Shown here piece after piece: positions 47,137 to 59,020 of a stretch of 64,000 nucleotides of DNA. Each line of letters starts with the position of its first letter. The first letter of the stretch is position 1. A model generated the notes under the pieces. The model saw only the letters and a list, made by a program, of their open reading frames with translations. It was not told where the DNA came from and searched no databases. Both the position numbers and the translations under genes were made by a program. Source of the DNA: Haemaphysalis longicornis (taxonomy: Eukaryota > Arthropoda > Arachnida > Ixodida > Ixodidae); contig CM023448.1 in assembly GCA_013339765.2 (NCBI GenBank), positions 324,550,941 to 324,614,940 on the forward strand, given 5' to 3'.

Positions 47137-48970
47137 TATCGAATGCCGTTTATTGAACGCCGTTTTATCGAACGCCGTTTTTGGAAGCCGTTTTATCGAA
47201 AGCGTTTTTCCCGCCCTTTCTGTGTAACAAAATTTTGCAGTATGCTTTTTATTTGCCTCCTCGCTATGTAATTTGCACATCTTGTCTTCACAGCGAGCCG
47301 TAATTAACAGAATTTGCAGTCTTTGTGCTAGTTGTCTTTTATTTCCTGCGTGCTTTTTGTTTTTGGGATGCGCGAAATTTGTCTCTGCAATTTTTTTTTG
47401 TTCTGTTCATTGCGCAGGTGCTATAGTGCCATAACAGATGTCCTTGTGTCTCTAGTCCACCCTCTGATCCGAAGCATATCACGGCATTGTGGCGTATAGA
47501 CTAGAATGCCTCGATATGCTTCGTACTTTTTTTGTATACACCGTTTTAATGTCGACCCACAATCTAATTATTTCGCCACGTATGTTCTACATAGGTAATG
47601 CACTTCTTGGCGCGTGTGAATCCAATGTCAAAAACCTAACTGGAACGCTAGCAAGAGTCTCTCCCGATTTTTTGCATTCCTAATTGTTAATGGGCGCTGA
47701 GTTTAGTTGCTAAGGCTTGTTCTACTGTTCTCGATGCCTTTCTTAGAACTAACGAGAAAGAAGTTAGTTCCGAAAGTAGTCACCATACTACGGGTTGGTT
47801 CGTTTTCACCTCCCCCCCACCCCCCTCGTTGCACCTCATCATGTCTGGGGTTTTTAGCCCATACTCGTTTACCTTATTCATAAGGTATAAATAAACAGTA
47901 ATATCAAAAAAGCAAAACAACAAAAATAGAAAAATCATAAAGGTCTACTCATACAGCGCCGTCACCCGGTTACCTGGAAATAAAAATGTGAAATTGAAAA
48001 AAAAAAATTGAGAACGAACAAACAAAATCTAATACGGCCTCATACGATTACCTTAATAAAGCACACAAAAAACCAACACAATGCGCTGTCTGGTCTGGCG
48101 TGTTCCTCCTAGGCCACAAAGGAAACGTAAGGTTGGGGAATCGAAAGAGGGACGTAAGAATGTTCACGCATAAGCAGGGAATTATGCGAAATCCTGTATT
48201 TTTTTATTTCAGCATGATTGACGAAAAACGTAAATTATGACGGGATGGGCAATTGTCCAGTTGTCGTAGGTTACGAGTTTCCCTAGTGCGAGATGGCCTA
48301 TGGCAACTTGTCCTACTCGACGAGTATGACGAGTTCTCCTAGACTCCACGACCTCTGTTGGGCCTCACTTTCACTGTCGGTACTCCCCCCCCCCCCCCCT
48401 TTATCCATTCATATAGCACAATCTTTCCGAAGTTCATGTCACGATATCTCTCCAGGTGCAAACAATCTGACCACATGGTCCGAGTAGGAGTAGCGTGCAA
48501 ACCACGTGTCTGGAAAAGTTGGAAGATGACAAGACCTTGGATTACGTAATGATGAACCATTGCACAAAGGATATGTTTGACAACACCTACCTAAATACAC
48601 CGATACACATCTAAGAAATATTACGCATGGGGTTAGGGTGGGGCAAATTCTGTAATATAAAAAGAGGGACGTACATGCTTGAGTGCAATCAATGAAGGCG
48701 CAAAAAAAATCGAATAAAACAAATGTGATCGAAAACGCGGAAAAGACGCGTTTTTGCATGTAATTCACGGGGGAGACAATGTAGAATGAAGCTAACTGCA
48801 GGTTAGATTAATGCGATGGCCAGTTAAACAAAATAAACCCCAAAAATTACAATGAAAGCCGCTAAACCACACTTTCGATAAAACGGACGTAGGTGGTTCG
48901 ATAAAACGGCATTCGATAAAACGGCGTTCGATAAAACGGACATTTTTTCGATGAAACGGTCGTTCGATTT
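47137..48970 (+). mobile_element. X foldback element, copy X1 (~1.8 kb)
   Basis: The left end is an array of TTTATCGAACGCCG-like units (47137-47205). The right end is an inverted array of CGATAAAACGGCGTT-like units (48873-48970). The interior matches copy X2 (55123-59430) in order: GTAACAAAATTTT, TTTATTTCCTGCGTGC, GAAGCATATCACGGCA, CTAACTGGAACGCTAGC, ATTTCAGCATGATTGACG, GACGGGATGGGCAATTGTCC, ATGCTTGAGTGCAATCAATG, AAACAAAATAAACCCC. No open frame of note, so non-autonomous. C-tracts lie at 47813 and 48386. Confidence 0.85.
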
Positions 48971-48993
48971 GGCATTGGACGCACAAGTGCAGA

Positions 48994-49249
48994 TTTGATT
49001 GATTTTGAGGTTTAACGCGTCGAAGCAAGTCCTCGGCTATGAGGCGCGCCGTAGTTGAGGGCTCTGGAATAATTCCGACCACTTAGGGATCTTTGACGTG
49101 CGCCAAAATCTCGAGACACGGGGGTTTTCGCTTTTCGCCTTCATCTGAAAAGCGGCCACCGCGGCCGGGATTGAACCCATGACCTTGGACTCAGCAGCAC
49201 AGCGTAGAGCCACTAACAGCCCCTTAGCCCTTGCGCCACCGCGGCGGGG
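48994..49249 (-). mobile_element. Ruka-like SINE, diverged full-length copy
   Basis: On the complement CCCGCCGCGGTGGCGCAAGG opens the head, followed by a small internal duplication around the A box, the body blocks and a short AATC tail. Flanks CGCACAAGTGC and CGCACATGCGC may be a worn target duplication. Confidence 0.85.
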
Positions 49250-49782
49250 CCGCACATGCGCAAAGAAGTGCCTTACTTACATGAACACACGACGCAAAAT
49301 AATTATGTGCCGATACAAAAGCGGAGTATGGAAAACTAAGAAGCATATCAGGGCATTATAGCCTATACGCTACAATGACGTGGCATGCTGTAGAGCAGAT
49401 GGGAACTATATATACAGAGACGGAGATAAGTTATAGCAGTTTCCCCTGCACAATGAACCGAACAAAAAAATTGATGGAGAGAAACTTTGCGCATCCCAAA
49501 ACCATAAAAAGCATGAGGAAATAAAAGGCGTCTACTGGAAATACTACAAATTTTGGTAAATAAAAAGGACCCGCTGTGGAACCATAGAGGAAACTAAAAA
49601 AATATACTTCAACTTTTTTCAAATGAAGAGATATTTTCGATAAACATATTTTCGATATTTTCGAAAACATTTTCGATAAAACGGCTTTGATAAAACGTCC
49701 GTCGATAAAACGGCGTTTGATAAAACGGCTTCGATGAAACGGCGTTCGATAAAACGGAGTTCAATAAACTGTCCGGAACCCC
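49250..49782 (-). mobile_element. X foldback element, partial inverted copy X3
   Basis: On the complement it starts GTTCCGGACAGTTTATTGAA, then an array of TTTATCGAACGCCG-type units (49635-49770), then blocks equivalent to the left third of X1 (GTAGTATTTCCAGTAGACG, GCATGCTTTTTATGG-like, CATTGTGCAGGGG). It ends at the SINE. It lies tail to tail with X1. Confidence 0.7.
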
Positions 49783-50399
49783 CCCCCCTTACTGCGCATT
49801 CACCAACCATCTGAAGTATCAAGTTGGGCAGGGCTGACCTCTTCCGACCCATCAAAGAACCCTCCCTCTCCTCCCTCGTGCCATTCTCAGCTGCTCAGCA
49901 CCTTCTTCGGGGAGAGCTTAATAGAACAAAGCTATAGTCGGAAAGTTAGACCCCAGAACGCAGGTTGGTTGGTTCCTCCCCTCCCCTCCCCCTCCATCCC
50001 CCCCCCCTCACCCTTGTCTATATCCCTCTCTCTCGCTCAGCACCTAAGCATATACCGGTGGTTTCAGCTCACACACTTTCATTTCGCTTTTCTCCTTTCA
50101 TTTAGGTTTGCCAATGCCACGAGTTTTTTCACTGATGTTCCTATTCATTATGCTCTCGCCGTTCTCCTAATCACCACTGCACTTCTAGAGACATGTTACA
50201 AGGCGAAATACCGCCTGCAAGATAGTAGTCACCTTCTTCAATTTTCACGTATTCCTTGTTCCCTCGGCGATGCTTTCCATTCCTATAGTGATCACCAAGC
50301 TTTATCGTAAACCATCTTCAACGCATTTGTTTGACGCTTGAGAGGCAAACGAAGGTAGTTGATCCCACATGTACTGTACAATAGCGCCTGCTGAATAAA
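49783..50399. other. Intergenic, nothing recognised
   Basis: C/T-rich stretches near 49975-50035, otherwise no feature. Confidence 0.45.
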
Positions 50400-50975
50400 G
50401 AGATTCGCCTGCAGCTTCCGAATGCCGTGTGGCCTGGGAAAGCGCGACGAAGCAGTTGTTCACCGCATCCGCCTCAACGTCGCTTCTACCGGCCACTACC
50501 TGTACAAGATGCGCCGAGTTGCCTCCCCTCACTGTCACGTATGCAGTGTTCGTGTAGGACATAGAACATGTACTGTGTGTGTGTCCCCGTTACGACACCC
50601 GCGGCTAACCTTGAAGACGACCTTGGGACTGCGTGCTGATGCACCACTGAAACTTTGCGACGCCATTGGCCCATGGCAGTCAACTGCCGCGGCAACACGG
50701 AGTACACGGGCCTTGGTGTTATTTCTCCGTGACTCCGGCCTGAACAAAATCCTGTGACCGTTTGCCTTAACTATATCACTGTGCGTGTGCTGTGTGCGCG
50801 AACCTGCGTCGGTCAGTTCGTGTGTGCTTATTTGTGTCTGTAGTGTCTGTTTGAGTTTTTGTGTCATCGCTTCCTTTCACTTTTGCACCTCTCATATTCA
50901 TGTGGAGTAGCAAGCCAAGCTCGCTGCCAGGCTGACTTCTCTTCATCATTAAAGGCATTCCTCCTCCTCCTTGTT
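50400..50975 (+). mobile_element. Tick LINE C-terminus and 3' UTR
   Basis: The frame to 50757 reads LGKRDEAVVHRIRLNVASTG, then HCHVCSVRVGHRTC (worn zinc knuckle) and GPWQSTAAATRSTRALVLFL, ending DSGLNKIL. This is the C-terminal end after RNase H in the I/R1-like tick LINE group. The 3' UTR ends ATCATTAAAGGCATTCCTCC with a TCC tail. 5' truncated; RT absent. Confidence 0.75.
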
Positions 50976-51499
50976 AAAAGTCTAGCGGAGGCCGCGCAGT
51001 AATGCCCAGGGGCAAAACGGAGTGGGTAATACGAGTGCGATTACCGCGAACACATCAATGGATGTGGCCGCAATCTCTACGCAGCGAATTCCCTTTCCCC
51101 CTCCCACAGTCAGTTCCCAGCAAAAGTCTTAAAGAATGGATATTTATGCTCGTTGACACGTTGAGGTGCAAATGTTGTGCCCATGGCCAAGGCGCAAATA
51201 TCGTACCAATCACGGGACTACCAAAATTGGACGAGGGCGCAAGCCCATGAACCACGTCATCATGAACAATGGTGGGGCAAGGTTTGTATTGGCCATTTCT
51301 GCAGGCCACGAGTCGGTAAGATCTAGCTATGTTAATGTCAAGGCTGCAGTGAATTCACACAAGAAGAGCTAGCGAAAAATGGGCTTGCTAAGGGTTGCTA
51401 ATATGGCGACTGATTTTGTAATAATAAGGAAGTTTAAACATTCAAGTTTTCAAGCCGGAACATAAACACGGGTAAAATTTGCAATGAACCTACGGGTGA
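50976..51499. other. Intergenic, nothing recognised
   Basis: No supported feature. Confidence 0.4.
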
Positions 51500-52600
51500 C
51501 ATTAACGACGGGGTGGAGCGCCGTTTACAGTCTGACTCCGCGATTCGTGCACACTTTTTACAACGGATTGCTTGCTCCATTGCGTTGTGCATTCGTCCAC
51601 GCTGTTTCGCCTCGAAAGGATCAGCTCGAGTGCCAGCGCTAAGCGAACCAACCGCAGATCATTCTTTCCGTAGCCTTTGCTTCCCTCCCAAAAGATGGGC
51701 CCTGAGGGGCTCTTCCCGAACAGGTATGTACATCAACGGCGTCCCCGCGTGGCGCACTTGATGGAGTAGAGCGCTTCTCGAGCCCCAATCGGACCGGTCA
51801 TTGCCGATTTCTGCCTACGCATGCGCGCGCGTTTCGCCCTTTCAGGCGGCCCTAATCACTTCGCGCGGCGTCGGTCCCGGCCGCTGCCGCTCATGAGCTC
51901 GTAGGAGAGGGCCGTCGTCGTCGCCGGGGCCCGCCAAACAATGGCGCGAGCGGCGGAGTGTCGTGTCCGCGGGCACTTTAGGGCGCCTTCGGCAGGCGCC
52001 TTTGACGCGGTGGCGGCGTCGTTACTCCCCACAAAGGGTGCCCCTAACGACCCCCGCGTGGCCCCCGCAGGACGCGTCTCCCAAGCGTCCCCAGGGCCCA
52101 CGCAGCTCGCCACACAATGCGCCCAAGACGACGCCGCGTGGGGACGCTTTTATGGGGGCTTTTAGGGATCGCCCCCGCATCGCCGCTCGTTAGACGCAGC
52201 GGCCAATGAAACTATGCGCTGCTCAATTATAGCCGCCGCGGCACGGAGTTGAAGCGAGCGTCCGGAGCGTGGGATTTCGAGGAGGTTTCCTCGGCCACCT
52301 TGGCCGAAAGCCGCCGAAGTGGCGCAGATGGCGACGCTGCGAGCATCGTCGCCCGCAGCGCAGCGTGCGTCTTTGTGTCCGTGCTAATGAGAGACGGTAG
52401 CAGCCCGCGGCGCATCAATCCACAGACGGGCCGACCGATTTGGTGGCGCCTTGTAAAGGCCTGCTCTGAGGGGCCTTGCACGCAACAGTATTCTTCCCTC
52501 TCCGCTCGGGAAGTGTCTTCATTCTCGCCGCGCGGGCCCACTTGTGCTGGCACCGCTTTTTTTACTGCCGCTAATCAATAAGTGATAAGCGGAGAGCCTT
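51500..52600. promoter_or_regulatory. CpG-rich island, candidate regulatory element
   Basis: CpG-dense with ACAATGGCGCGAGC (about 51937), GCGGCCAATGAAACTATGCG (about 52198), TGCTCAATTATAGCCGCC (about 52218) and CCGCTAATCAATAAGTGA (about 52567). Several overlapping long open frames on both strands, none with a domain, so probably non-coding. Confidence 0.45.
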
Positions 52601-53199
52601 GCACGTTTCCCTCGGATCGTCAGCCTCAGCCTTTATGCGCGCGTCAAGGAAGCGCAGTTTGGGTACATTCGGAGTCCGGGGAAAATAAAATAAGCTCCAT
52701 CATTATCTTACGAGCGCGTCAAGAATAGGTTCCATCTGCCATGCTGATGCACCAGCAACGAAATCACTCTGTTGAACACTGCACGTCGGACTTGCGGTTC
52801 AAGTTCTCATTTTTTGCTGTCGTTATTTTTTCCTTTTGCTGCACGTCACCCCGTGGAGACAGCCTCGTTAATAAAGTCGATACAAGCACTGCAACCTGGG
52901 CGGGAACATAAAATGTAATTGCCATTGGCAGAGACAAAAATCGTTCGCGGAAACAATGGCCTGGAACTAACCCCGCAGGTTAAAGCGATACCGAAAAACC
53001 TAAACCTATTCTTTGGTTATTTTCAATGAGTAAGCATTCTTTGCTGCGTACCCCAAGTCAGGCCGTATCCGCACGACGATGCGTAACTGGCCGTTAGGGC
53101 GTGTGCTCGTTATATTAGTGTACATGTATATTATTGTAAAAAAATAGAACACGACATTTATAACGAAGCCAAACGAAAAGTAGCTTAATTTGGCTATTA
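52601..53199. other. Intergenic, nothing recognised
   Basis: No supported feature. Confidence 0.4.
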
Positions 53200-53895
53200 C
53201 TCAGATATGATCCAACAAACTTTAAAATATACAAAATACTAAAAATGAGGAAATAAATCGCGAAAGCCTACCTAATCCAGTGCCCAAGCCCGGTTAACTA
53301 AAAATATAACAAATAGAGCAACTAAAAATGAAATACCGAAATACCGGAAAGATTATTAAATCCACGCCTTCACGCGATGGACTAAAATCTGGAAATTTAT
53401 CTATTGATAGACAAATCTAGCAACCATCTTCAATCGCAGAAAGCTAAAAAAGGATAGCAACAAAAACTGAACGTGAAGTAACTAAATTGCAAACGTATGC
53501 CTAGTCAAGCGTCTTCACGGGATTAACAAAAAAAAACATATAACTAAAAGTATAAAAAAGTGACAATGAACTACCGAAATCACAGGCGTACAAACACCCC
53601 CATGTGATTGACTCAAGACAAACAGTATAGAAAATTTTCAGAAATTTTGGGAATTGTCCACAAACGCGTAAGTATTCTTGCACCGCTTCTCCCTTTTTTT
53701 AGCAACCTTACGTTTCCTTGGTGATCTAATCCAACGACTTCACGCGATTAGCTCAGAAAAAAAAACCCAGAAAAATACGCTGTCTGGGTTAACGTATTCC
53801 TTCAATGTCACCAAGGAAACGTAAGGTTGCGAGAACGAAGTGGCGTAAGAATTCTTACGCTTTAGTAGACAATTCTCGAAATTTCTGAAATTTTT
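53200..53895. repeat. Degenerate tandem units and inverted arms related to the X interior
   Basis: CTTCACGCGATTAGCT-like units recur at 53363, 53512 and 53737. Arms near 53640-53725 (AGCAACCTTACGTTTCCTTG) and 53812-53890 (CAAGGAAACGTAAGGTTGCG) are inverted. The X1 interior at 48085-48150 carries the same CGCTGTCTGG and GGAAACGTAAGGTTG blocks. Probably a worn relative of X. Confidence 0.5.
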
Positions 53896-54093
53896 TGTTT
53901 TGTTTTCCAATTATAATCGCTTGTACAGTACGAGGTGGTTTCCAGCGTCTACCCGAGCCATTAGAGATTCATTATACGTGCGCGCGACGAGAGTTAAATG
54001 TGTATCTGTGAACCGGAAATATTTTGTGATATTTATAAGTCCTTGTTCCAATTACTTATGACGGCACCTGTAAGTATCAACCTAAATTAGCAC

Positions 54094-54205
54094 GTAATGC
54101 AAACCGGGCAAAGACGACGGTCTAAAAAAAGGTGGGAGACAAGACACGCGCTGTCCTGTCTCCTACCTCTTTTCTAGTCCGTCGTCCTTGCTCTGTTTGC
54201 ATTAT
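54094..54205. mobile_element. Foldback MITE with ~50-bp arms
   Basis: TAATGCAAACCGGGCAAAGA and CGACGGTCTAAAAAAAGGTG pair with CACCT-like TACCTCTTTTCTAGTCCGTC and GTCCTTGCTCTGTTTGCATTA, around ACGCGCTGTCC. No coding. Confidence 0.75.
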
Positions 54206-54481
54206 AAACCAGCACCAAGTATTTCTGCATTAGCACAGAAGCGGAAGCTCAGTCCGGCCCGGAAGGCGTTGAAGAAGTCGCCATTCTCTTAAAAGAGGTG
54301 CAGTTCCCCTCGCAGTCGTTCGTAAGCCTTGTGACTGCACAGGCAGCAGAAATAGTCTTGGGAAAAAATAAGCTGCAGTCGGGAAATGGGAGGGTGCGGA
54401 GGCCGGACACGTGGTTAAGAAAATTGAATTAAGAAAGCAAGGCACCCAGCCTTCTACTTCGTTTTTTCTTCTTCTTCTTCT

Positions 54482-54503
54482 TTTTTTTTTTTTTTTTTTT
54501 TTT
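54482..54503. repeat. T-tract
   Basis: About 23 T after a TTC-rich run. Confidence 0.95.
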
Positions 54504-54778
54504 CATGGTTTCTACCGAGGGATAATGAAGAAGGATGCTTAGGATCGTCACTCAGCGTTGACGAGGCCGTACTGGTTGAGCTGCGGCAGGAACGGATGAA
54601 GCTTTTATTTATTATTTTATTTTTGTGATGTGGTCGGCGGAGGAAATTCCGCATCAGCTCGGTAAGATTAAACCAGAGCTACAATGCTGCGGTCCATTAA
54701 GGAATCGCATTCATTAAGCGACTTTCCTGACTATTTCACAAGCATTTGCGTGTATTTACGTTAAGCGATGTATCGCGA

Positions 54779-54846
54779 CAACGGCATTAGCTCAACATTT
54801 CTCCACCGCCTATAGGCGGTGGAGGAATGTTGAGCTAATGCCGTTG
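54779..54846. repeat. Near-perfect palindrome with ~33-bp arms
   Basis: CAACGGCATTAGCTCAACAT then TTCTCCACCGCC, centre TATA, GGCGGTGGAGGAATG then TTGAGCTAATGCCGTTG. Essentially no loop, one mismatch. Confidence 0.9.
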
Positions 54847-55484
54847 GCCGTGGATAAATCGAGGTCTTTAAAAAGAAAGTATTTCTCACGTTTCCCACCA
54901 CTCGGGTATACTTACTTCATGCTATGATTGGGAGTGCAACGTATACGGACGGATGGACGCACATTTTCTGATAATCACAAAGAGATTGATATTGAACATT
55001 AAGCTCAAGTGAACAAGTAATGTTTTCGCAATAACGAAGACACCACATAGCTGTCTATAGAATGATACCCTCCCCTCCCGTTCCTCGCCACTCACAGGTT
55101 TCAAAACAGATTACTTCTGGAAGGGGTCCGGACACTTTATCGAACGCCGTTTTAACGACGGGCGTTTTATCGAAGCCGTTTAATCGAAAGTGTTTTTCCC
55201 AGCCTTTTCGTGTAACAAAATTTTCAGTACGTTTTTTAGTTCCTTCCTCGCTATGTAATTTGCCAATCTTGTATCCACAGGGAGCATATTTAACAGAATT
55301 TGTAGTCTTTGTACTAGTTGTCTTTTATTTCCTGCGTGCTTTTTGTTTTCGTGATGCGCGAAATTTGCTTCCAGAATTTTTTATTCTGTTCATTGCGCAG
55401 GTGGTACTGCCATAAATAATCGTCTTGTGTCTCTAGTCCCCCCTCGTATCCGAAGCATATCACGGCACAGTGTCGTATAGACTA

Positions 55485-56452
55485 CAGGTTTTCCCGCTCA
55501 ATTTAATCCAATCGCCATACAATTTAATCCAAGCGCCAGCCAATTTAATCCAAGTTCCATCTAATTTAATTCAAACGCCATCGAATTTTTTCCAGGTGCC
55601 GGCGAATTTAATCCAAGTGCCAACCAATTTAATCCAGCTGTCGGAATGTTGTTCAGGGGTGTTTCGTGCGGAATTAGGCGCAGCTTTGCGGGCTTTGATG
55701 CGCGTGGTGTGATGAAAACGTGGTGTTCCTTGATGGCTTATGTGAAAAAATATCATTCGTGCGCAGCTAAATGAGCATTTACTAACACCCGCCGACCAGG
55801 AGAGCGATCTCGTTTGATCTGTTGCTGGCAGAGCTGTGGTTGCCGGCGTGTGGTGATCGTCTGCGAGATCGTCAGATGTATCGTCTGCTCGCGTACTCCC
55901 AGCAGATTTTTCAGCGTGTTTTTACGCGAGTAGACGACACTTCTTTTGCAGGCGATATTTCTGACGATCTCGCAGGCAATATTATAATTCGGAAATAATG
56001 CTTAACGCTGCAGAAAAGCATTCCATTCTTGAAAATCAGAATGCAAATGGCATTTAAGTGATGTATCTTTATCAAAGAAGCTTCTGCTTTGTTACGCGAA
56101 GATCAGACGATAATCCTGACGTGTGTTTTCGACCAGAAGTGCTCTGTTATCGACGGTGCTCTCGCAGACGATCAGCTCACAGCAATGGTGTGCGCGTATG
56201 GCATCAACGAATACCACGTTTTCATCACACCACGCGCATCAAAGCCCGCAAAGCTGCGCCTGATTCCGCACGAAACACCCCTGAACAACCTTCCGACAGC
56301 TGGATTAAATTGGTTGGCACTTGGATTAAATTCGCTGGCAGCTGGATTAAATTCGATGGCGTGTGGATTAAATTAGATGGCACTTGGATTAAATTCGCTG
56401 GCGCTTGGATTAAATTGCATGGCGATTGGATTAAATAGAGCGGGAAAACCTG
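55485..56452. mobile_element. Y foldback element with 21-bp tandem terminal arrays
   Basis: 968 bp. Ends CAGGTTTTCCCGCTC and GAGCGGGAAAACCTG are exact complements. Inside each end are six to seven units of a 21-bp motif, AATTTAATCCAAGCGCCAGCC on the left (55498-55632) and its complement on the right (56302-56440). The arms continue past the arrays (GGTGTTTCGTGCGGAATTAG, GGCTTTGATGCGCGTGGTG) for about 260 bp. The centre holds a second, smaller inverted pair (GCGAGATCGTCAGA and TCTGACGATCTCGC). Because 21 is a multiple of 3, the arrays translate as repeated NLIQ..P or WIK..G peptides on the two strands; this is not a protein. No clean target duplication. Confidence 0.85.
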
Positions 56453-56883
56453 CTGTATGCTTCGTAATTTTTTTGCATAAACCGCTTTTGTGTCGACACA
56501 CAATCTAATTATTTCACCGCGTATGTTCTACATCAGTAAGGCACTTTCTGGCGCTTGTGGGTCCAATGTCAAAAACCTGACTGGAACGCTAGCAAAAGTC
56601 TCTCCCGATTTCTGCATTCGTATTTCTTAATGTGCACTGAGTTCAGTTGCCAAGAGGTTACCAAGCCTTGTCCTATACCGTTCTCGATGCCTTGCTTGGG
56701 ACTAACGAGAAAAAAGTTAGTTACAAAATTAGTCACCATATAACAGGCTGGTTCGTTTTCATCTCACCCCCCCCCCCCCCCCCCCTCGTTGCACCTGAGC
56801 ATATCTGGGGTTTTTAGAACCATATTCTTTTACCTTTTTATCAGAAGGCATCAAAAAACTGTAAGATCAAAATAGTAAACACA

Positions 56884-57120
56884 CCCGCCGCGGTGGCTCA
56901 GTGGCTAAGGCGTTGCGCTGCTGAGCACGAGGTCGCGGGTTGGATTCCCGGCCGCGGCGGCTGCTTTTCTGATGGAGGCGAAAAGCAAAAACGCAAGTGT
57001 GTACGAGATTTCGGCGCACGTTAAAGATCCCCAGGTGGTCAAAATTAATCCGGAGCCCTCCACTACGGCGCGCCTCATTGCCTGCGTTGCGTCGGCGCGT
57101 AAAACCTTGCAATCAGATCA
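56884..57120 (+). mobile_element. Ruka-like SINE, full length, inside X2
   Basis: CCCGCCGCGGTGGCTCAGTG (A box), GGTCGCGGGTTGGATTCCCG (B box, one change), then the full body. Only a trace of an AATC tail remains. A clear target duplication was not found. Confidence 0.92.
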
Positions 57121-57580
57121 TTATTGTTAGGGAATCGAAGGAGGGGCCTAAAGCAGAGAATTATACGAAATTCTGTGTTTTTTTATTTCAGCATGATTAA
57201 CGAAAAACATAAATTGTGACGGGATGGGCAATTGTCCAGTTGTTAAGGTTACGAGTTTCAATGGTGCGAGATGACCTATGACGACTTGTCCTAGTTCACC
57301 TATGAGGAGTTGGCTGTGACGGATTCCCTTGTGACAAGTTCTCCTAGACTCCACCACCTCTGGTACGGTCCCACTTTCACTGTCGGAACCCCACCTGCTC
57401 TATTTTCCGAAAATCTTTGCATAATATTTCTCCAGATGCAAACAATGTGACCACATGGTCCGAGTAGGAGTCGCATGCAATTACATGACTAGAAAAATTG
57501 GGGGAAGGCAAGACTTTGGATCACGTAATGATGAACCATGGCGCAAGGGTTATATTTGGCAACACCAAACTAACTGGGTG

Positions 57581-59020
57581 TCGGAAAAAATGGTCCTGGA
57601 AAAAATGGTTCCGGAAAAAATGGTCCCGGAAAAATTGGTCCGAAGCCAAGGCAGGAAAAGTAGTCTTGTTCGAGTAAATCCGGTTAATCGCACCAAGAAC
57701 GTTTGTTGTTTTACCGAAATTCAGGTTGGGTTGTTTTCATGGCCTCTCCCATATTTATTTTCTAATTTGCCGTTACGCTAGCTTAATCCACAGATGTTTC
57801 GCATTGATGACGTCTCAACCACGTATAGCATGCATAAATCTCAGCACATCTCTGTTTTGAACCTGCACGTTGTGAGGAGGGTAAACCGCCTTCCACACAA
57901 CCTCGACAGGTGAAGGTTACCGACATACGAAAAACAGGATCCTGGTGTTGTGTAGTGAAAGGGAAGGAGCGTCAGAGGGGGCTGCCCAGGGGCTATCAGG
58001 CGTGGAACGGGGGCGACCGTTAAGTTCGTATGAAAGTTTCAAGGCGTATCAACAGAAAATTTCGCCTTCACATTCTCGGAAAGTTGTAAGCACCCCCTGC
58101 AATTTTTTCACATGTTTTTTACTTAACTTTTCTTACACTCTTTGTTGCTTGTTTCTCTTGAATGCTTTTTTTTCCTTTGTTTATTCATGCTTTGAAGTTA
58201 AAGATCTTATATTTTAATTGTATTTACATTTATATTTCGGTGGCCGGACATTTCGGTGCATGGACATGTCGGTGCACGCACATTTCGGTGCACGGACTTC
58301 TCAGCGCACGGACGTTTCGGTGCACGATGTTTCGGTGCGATCATTCCGGTGCACGACGTCCGAGACATTAACTTTAGCTTTAATCTTTAATCTTAGCTTT
58401 AATATTTTAATTTCGATATGACTTTATGATCGAGAGTTGGGTTTGGGCCGTACTTGCGCAGAAACGAAGGCTAAACCAAGGCGGAAGCATCAGCGCGTTA
58501 ATCCCGATTTCAATTTACACCGATTCTGATGAAACCTCTCAGCGTAGAGCTTTAATGACCTTCCAGACACTGAGATAGCTGTGTCCGACTAAGCTCCTAA
58601 ACCGGCCGTTCCAGGCCTCACAGTTGTTTGGGCGGTTTTAATCCAATTACTTGCACTAAATTTTTAACCGGTACTCAGCCCTACCATCCATCTATACATC
58701 CATCCATCTGTACGTACATCGCCCACCCATCCATCCAGATTTTAGCATCCACAGGAGTTAATTTCTGCCCTTGTAGGAATATTAAAGCGTTCCATCTCTT
58801 TCTCAACCCTTTAACTAAAACGCAAACGCTCAAAAGCAAAGCCGCAAAAAAGTTCAGATCTGACTAACTTGAAGGGAAACACGTCGACTGGAGCATGGGA
58901 CCATTTTTTCCTAGATGGTCACTGGCACCATTTTTTCCGGAACCATTTTTTCCGGGACCATTTTCTCCGGGACCATTTTTTCCGGGACCATTTTTTCCGG
59001 GACCATTTTTTCCGTTTCCG
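57581..59020. mobile_element. Z foldback element with 15-bp tandem terminal arrays
   Basis: The left array at 57581-57642 has four units of CGGAAAAAATGGTCC. The right array at 58894-59020 has about eight inverted units of GGGACCATTTTTTCC. The element interrupts the X2 interior; AACTAA occurs at both outer junctions (57570-57575 and 59021-59026), a possible 6-bp target duplication. Inside lies another 16-bp tandem array (58243-58372). No transposase frame. Confidence 0.8.
58243..58372 (+). repeat. 16-bp tandem array inside Z
   Basis: About seven units of GGACATTTCGGTGCAC-like sequence. No inverted partner seen nearby, so it may be one end of a truncated element or an internal minisatellite. 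Confidence 0.8.

Noticed and set aside
55470..56438. Open frames with repeating NLIQ..P and WIK..G peptides
   Set aside because: They are translations of the 21-bp terminal arrays of the Y foldback element on opposite strands. The 7-codon periodicity is a consequence of the DNA repeat length.
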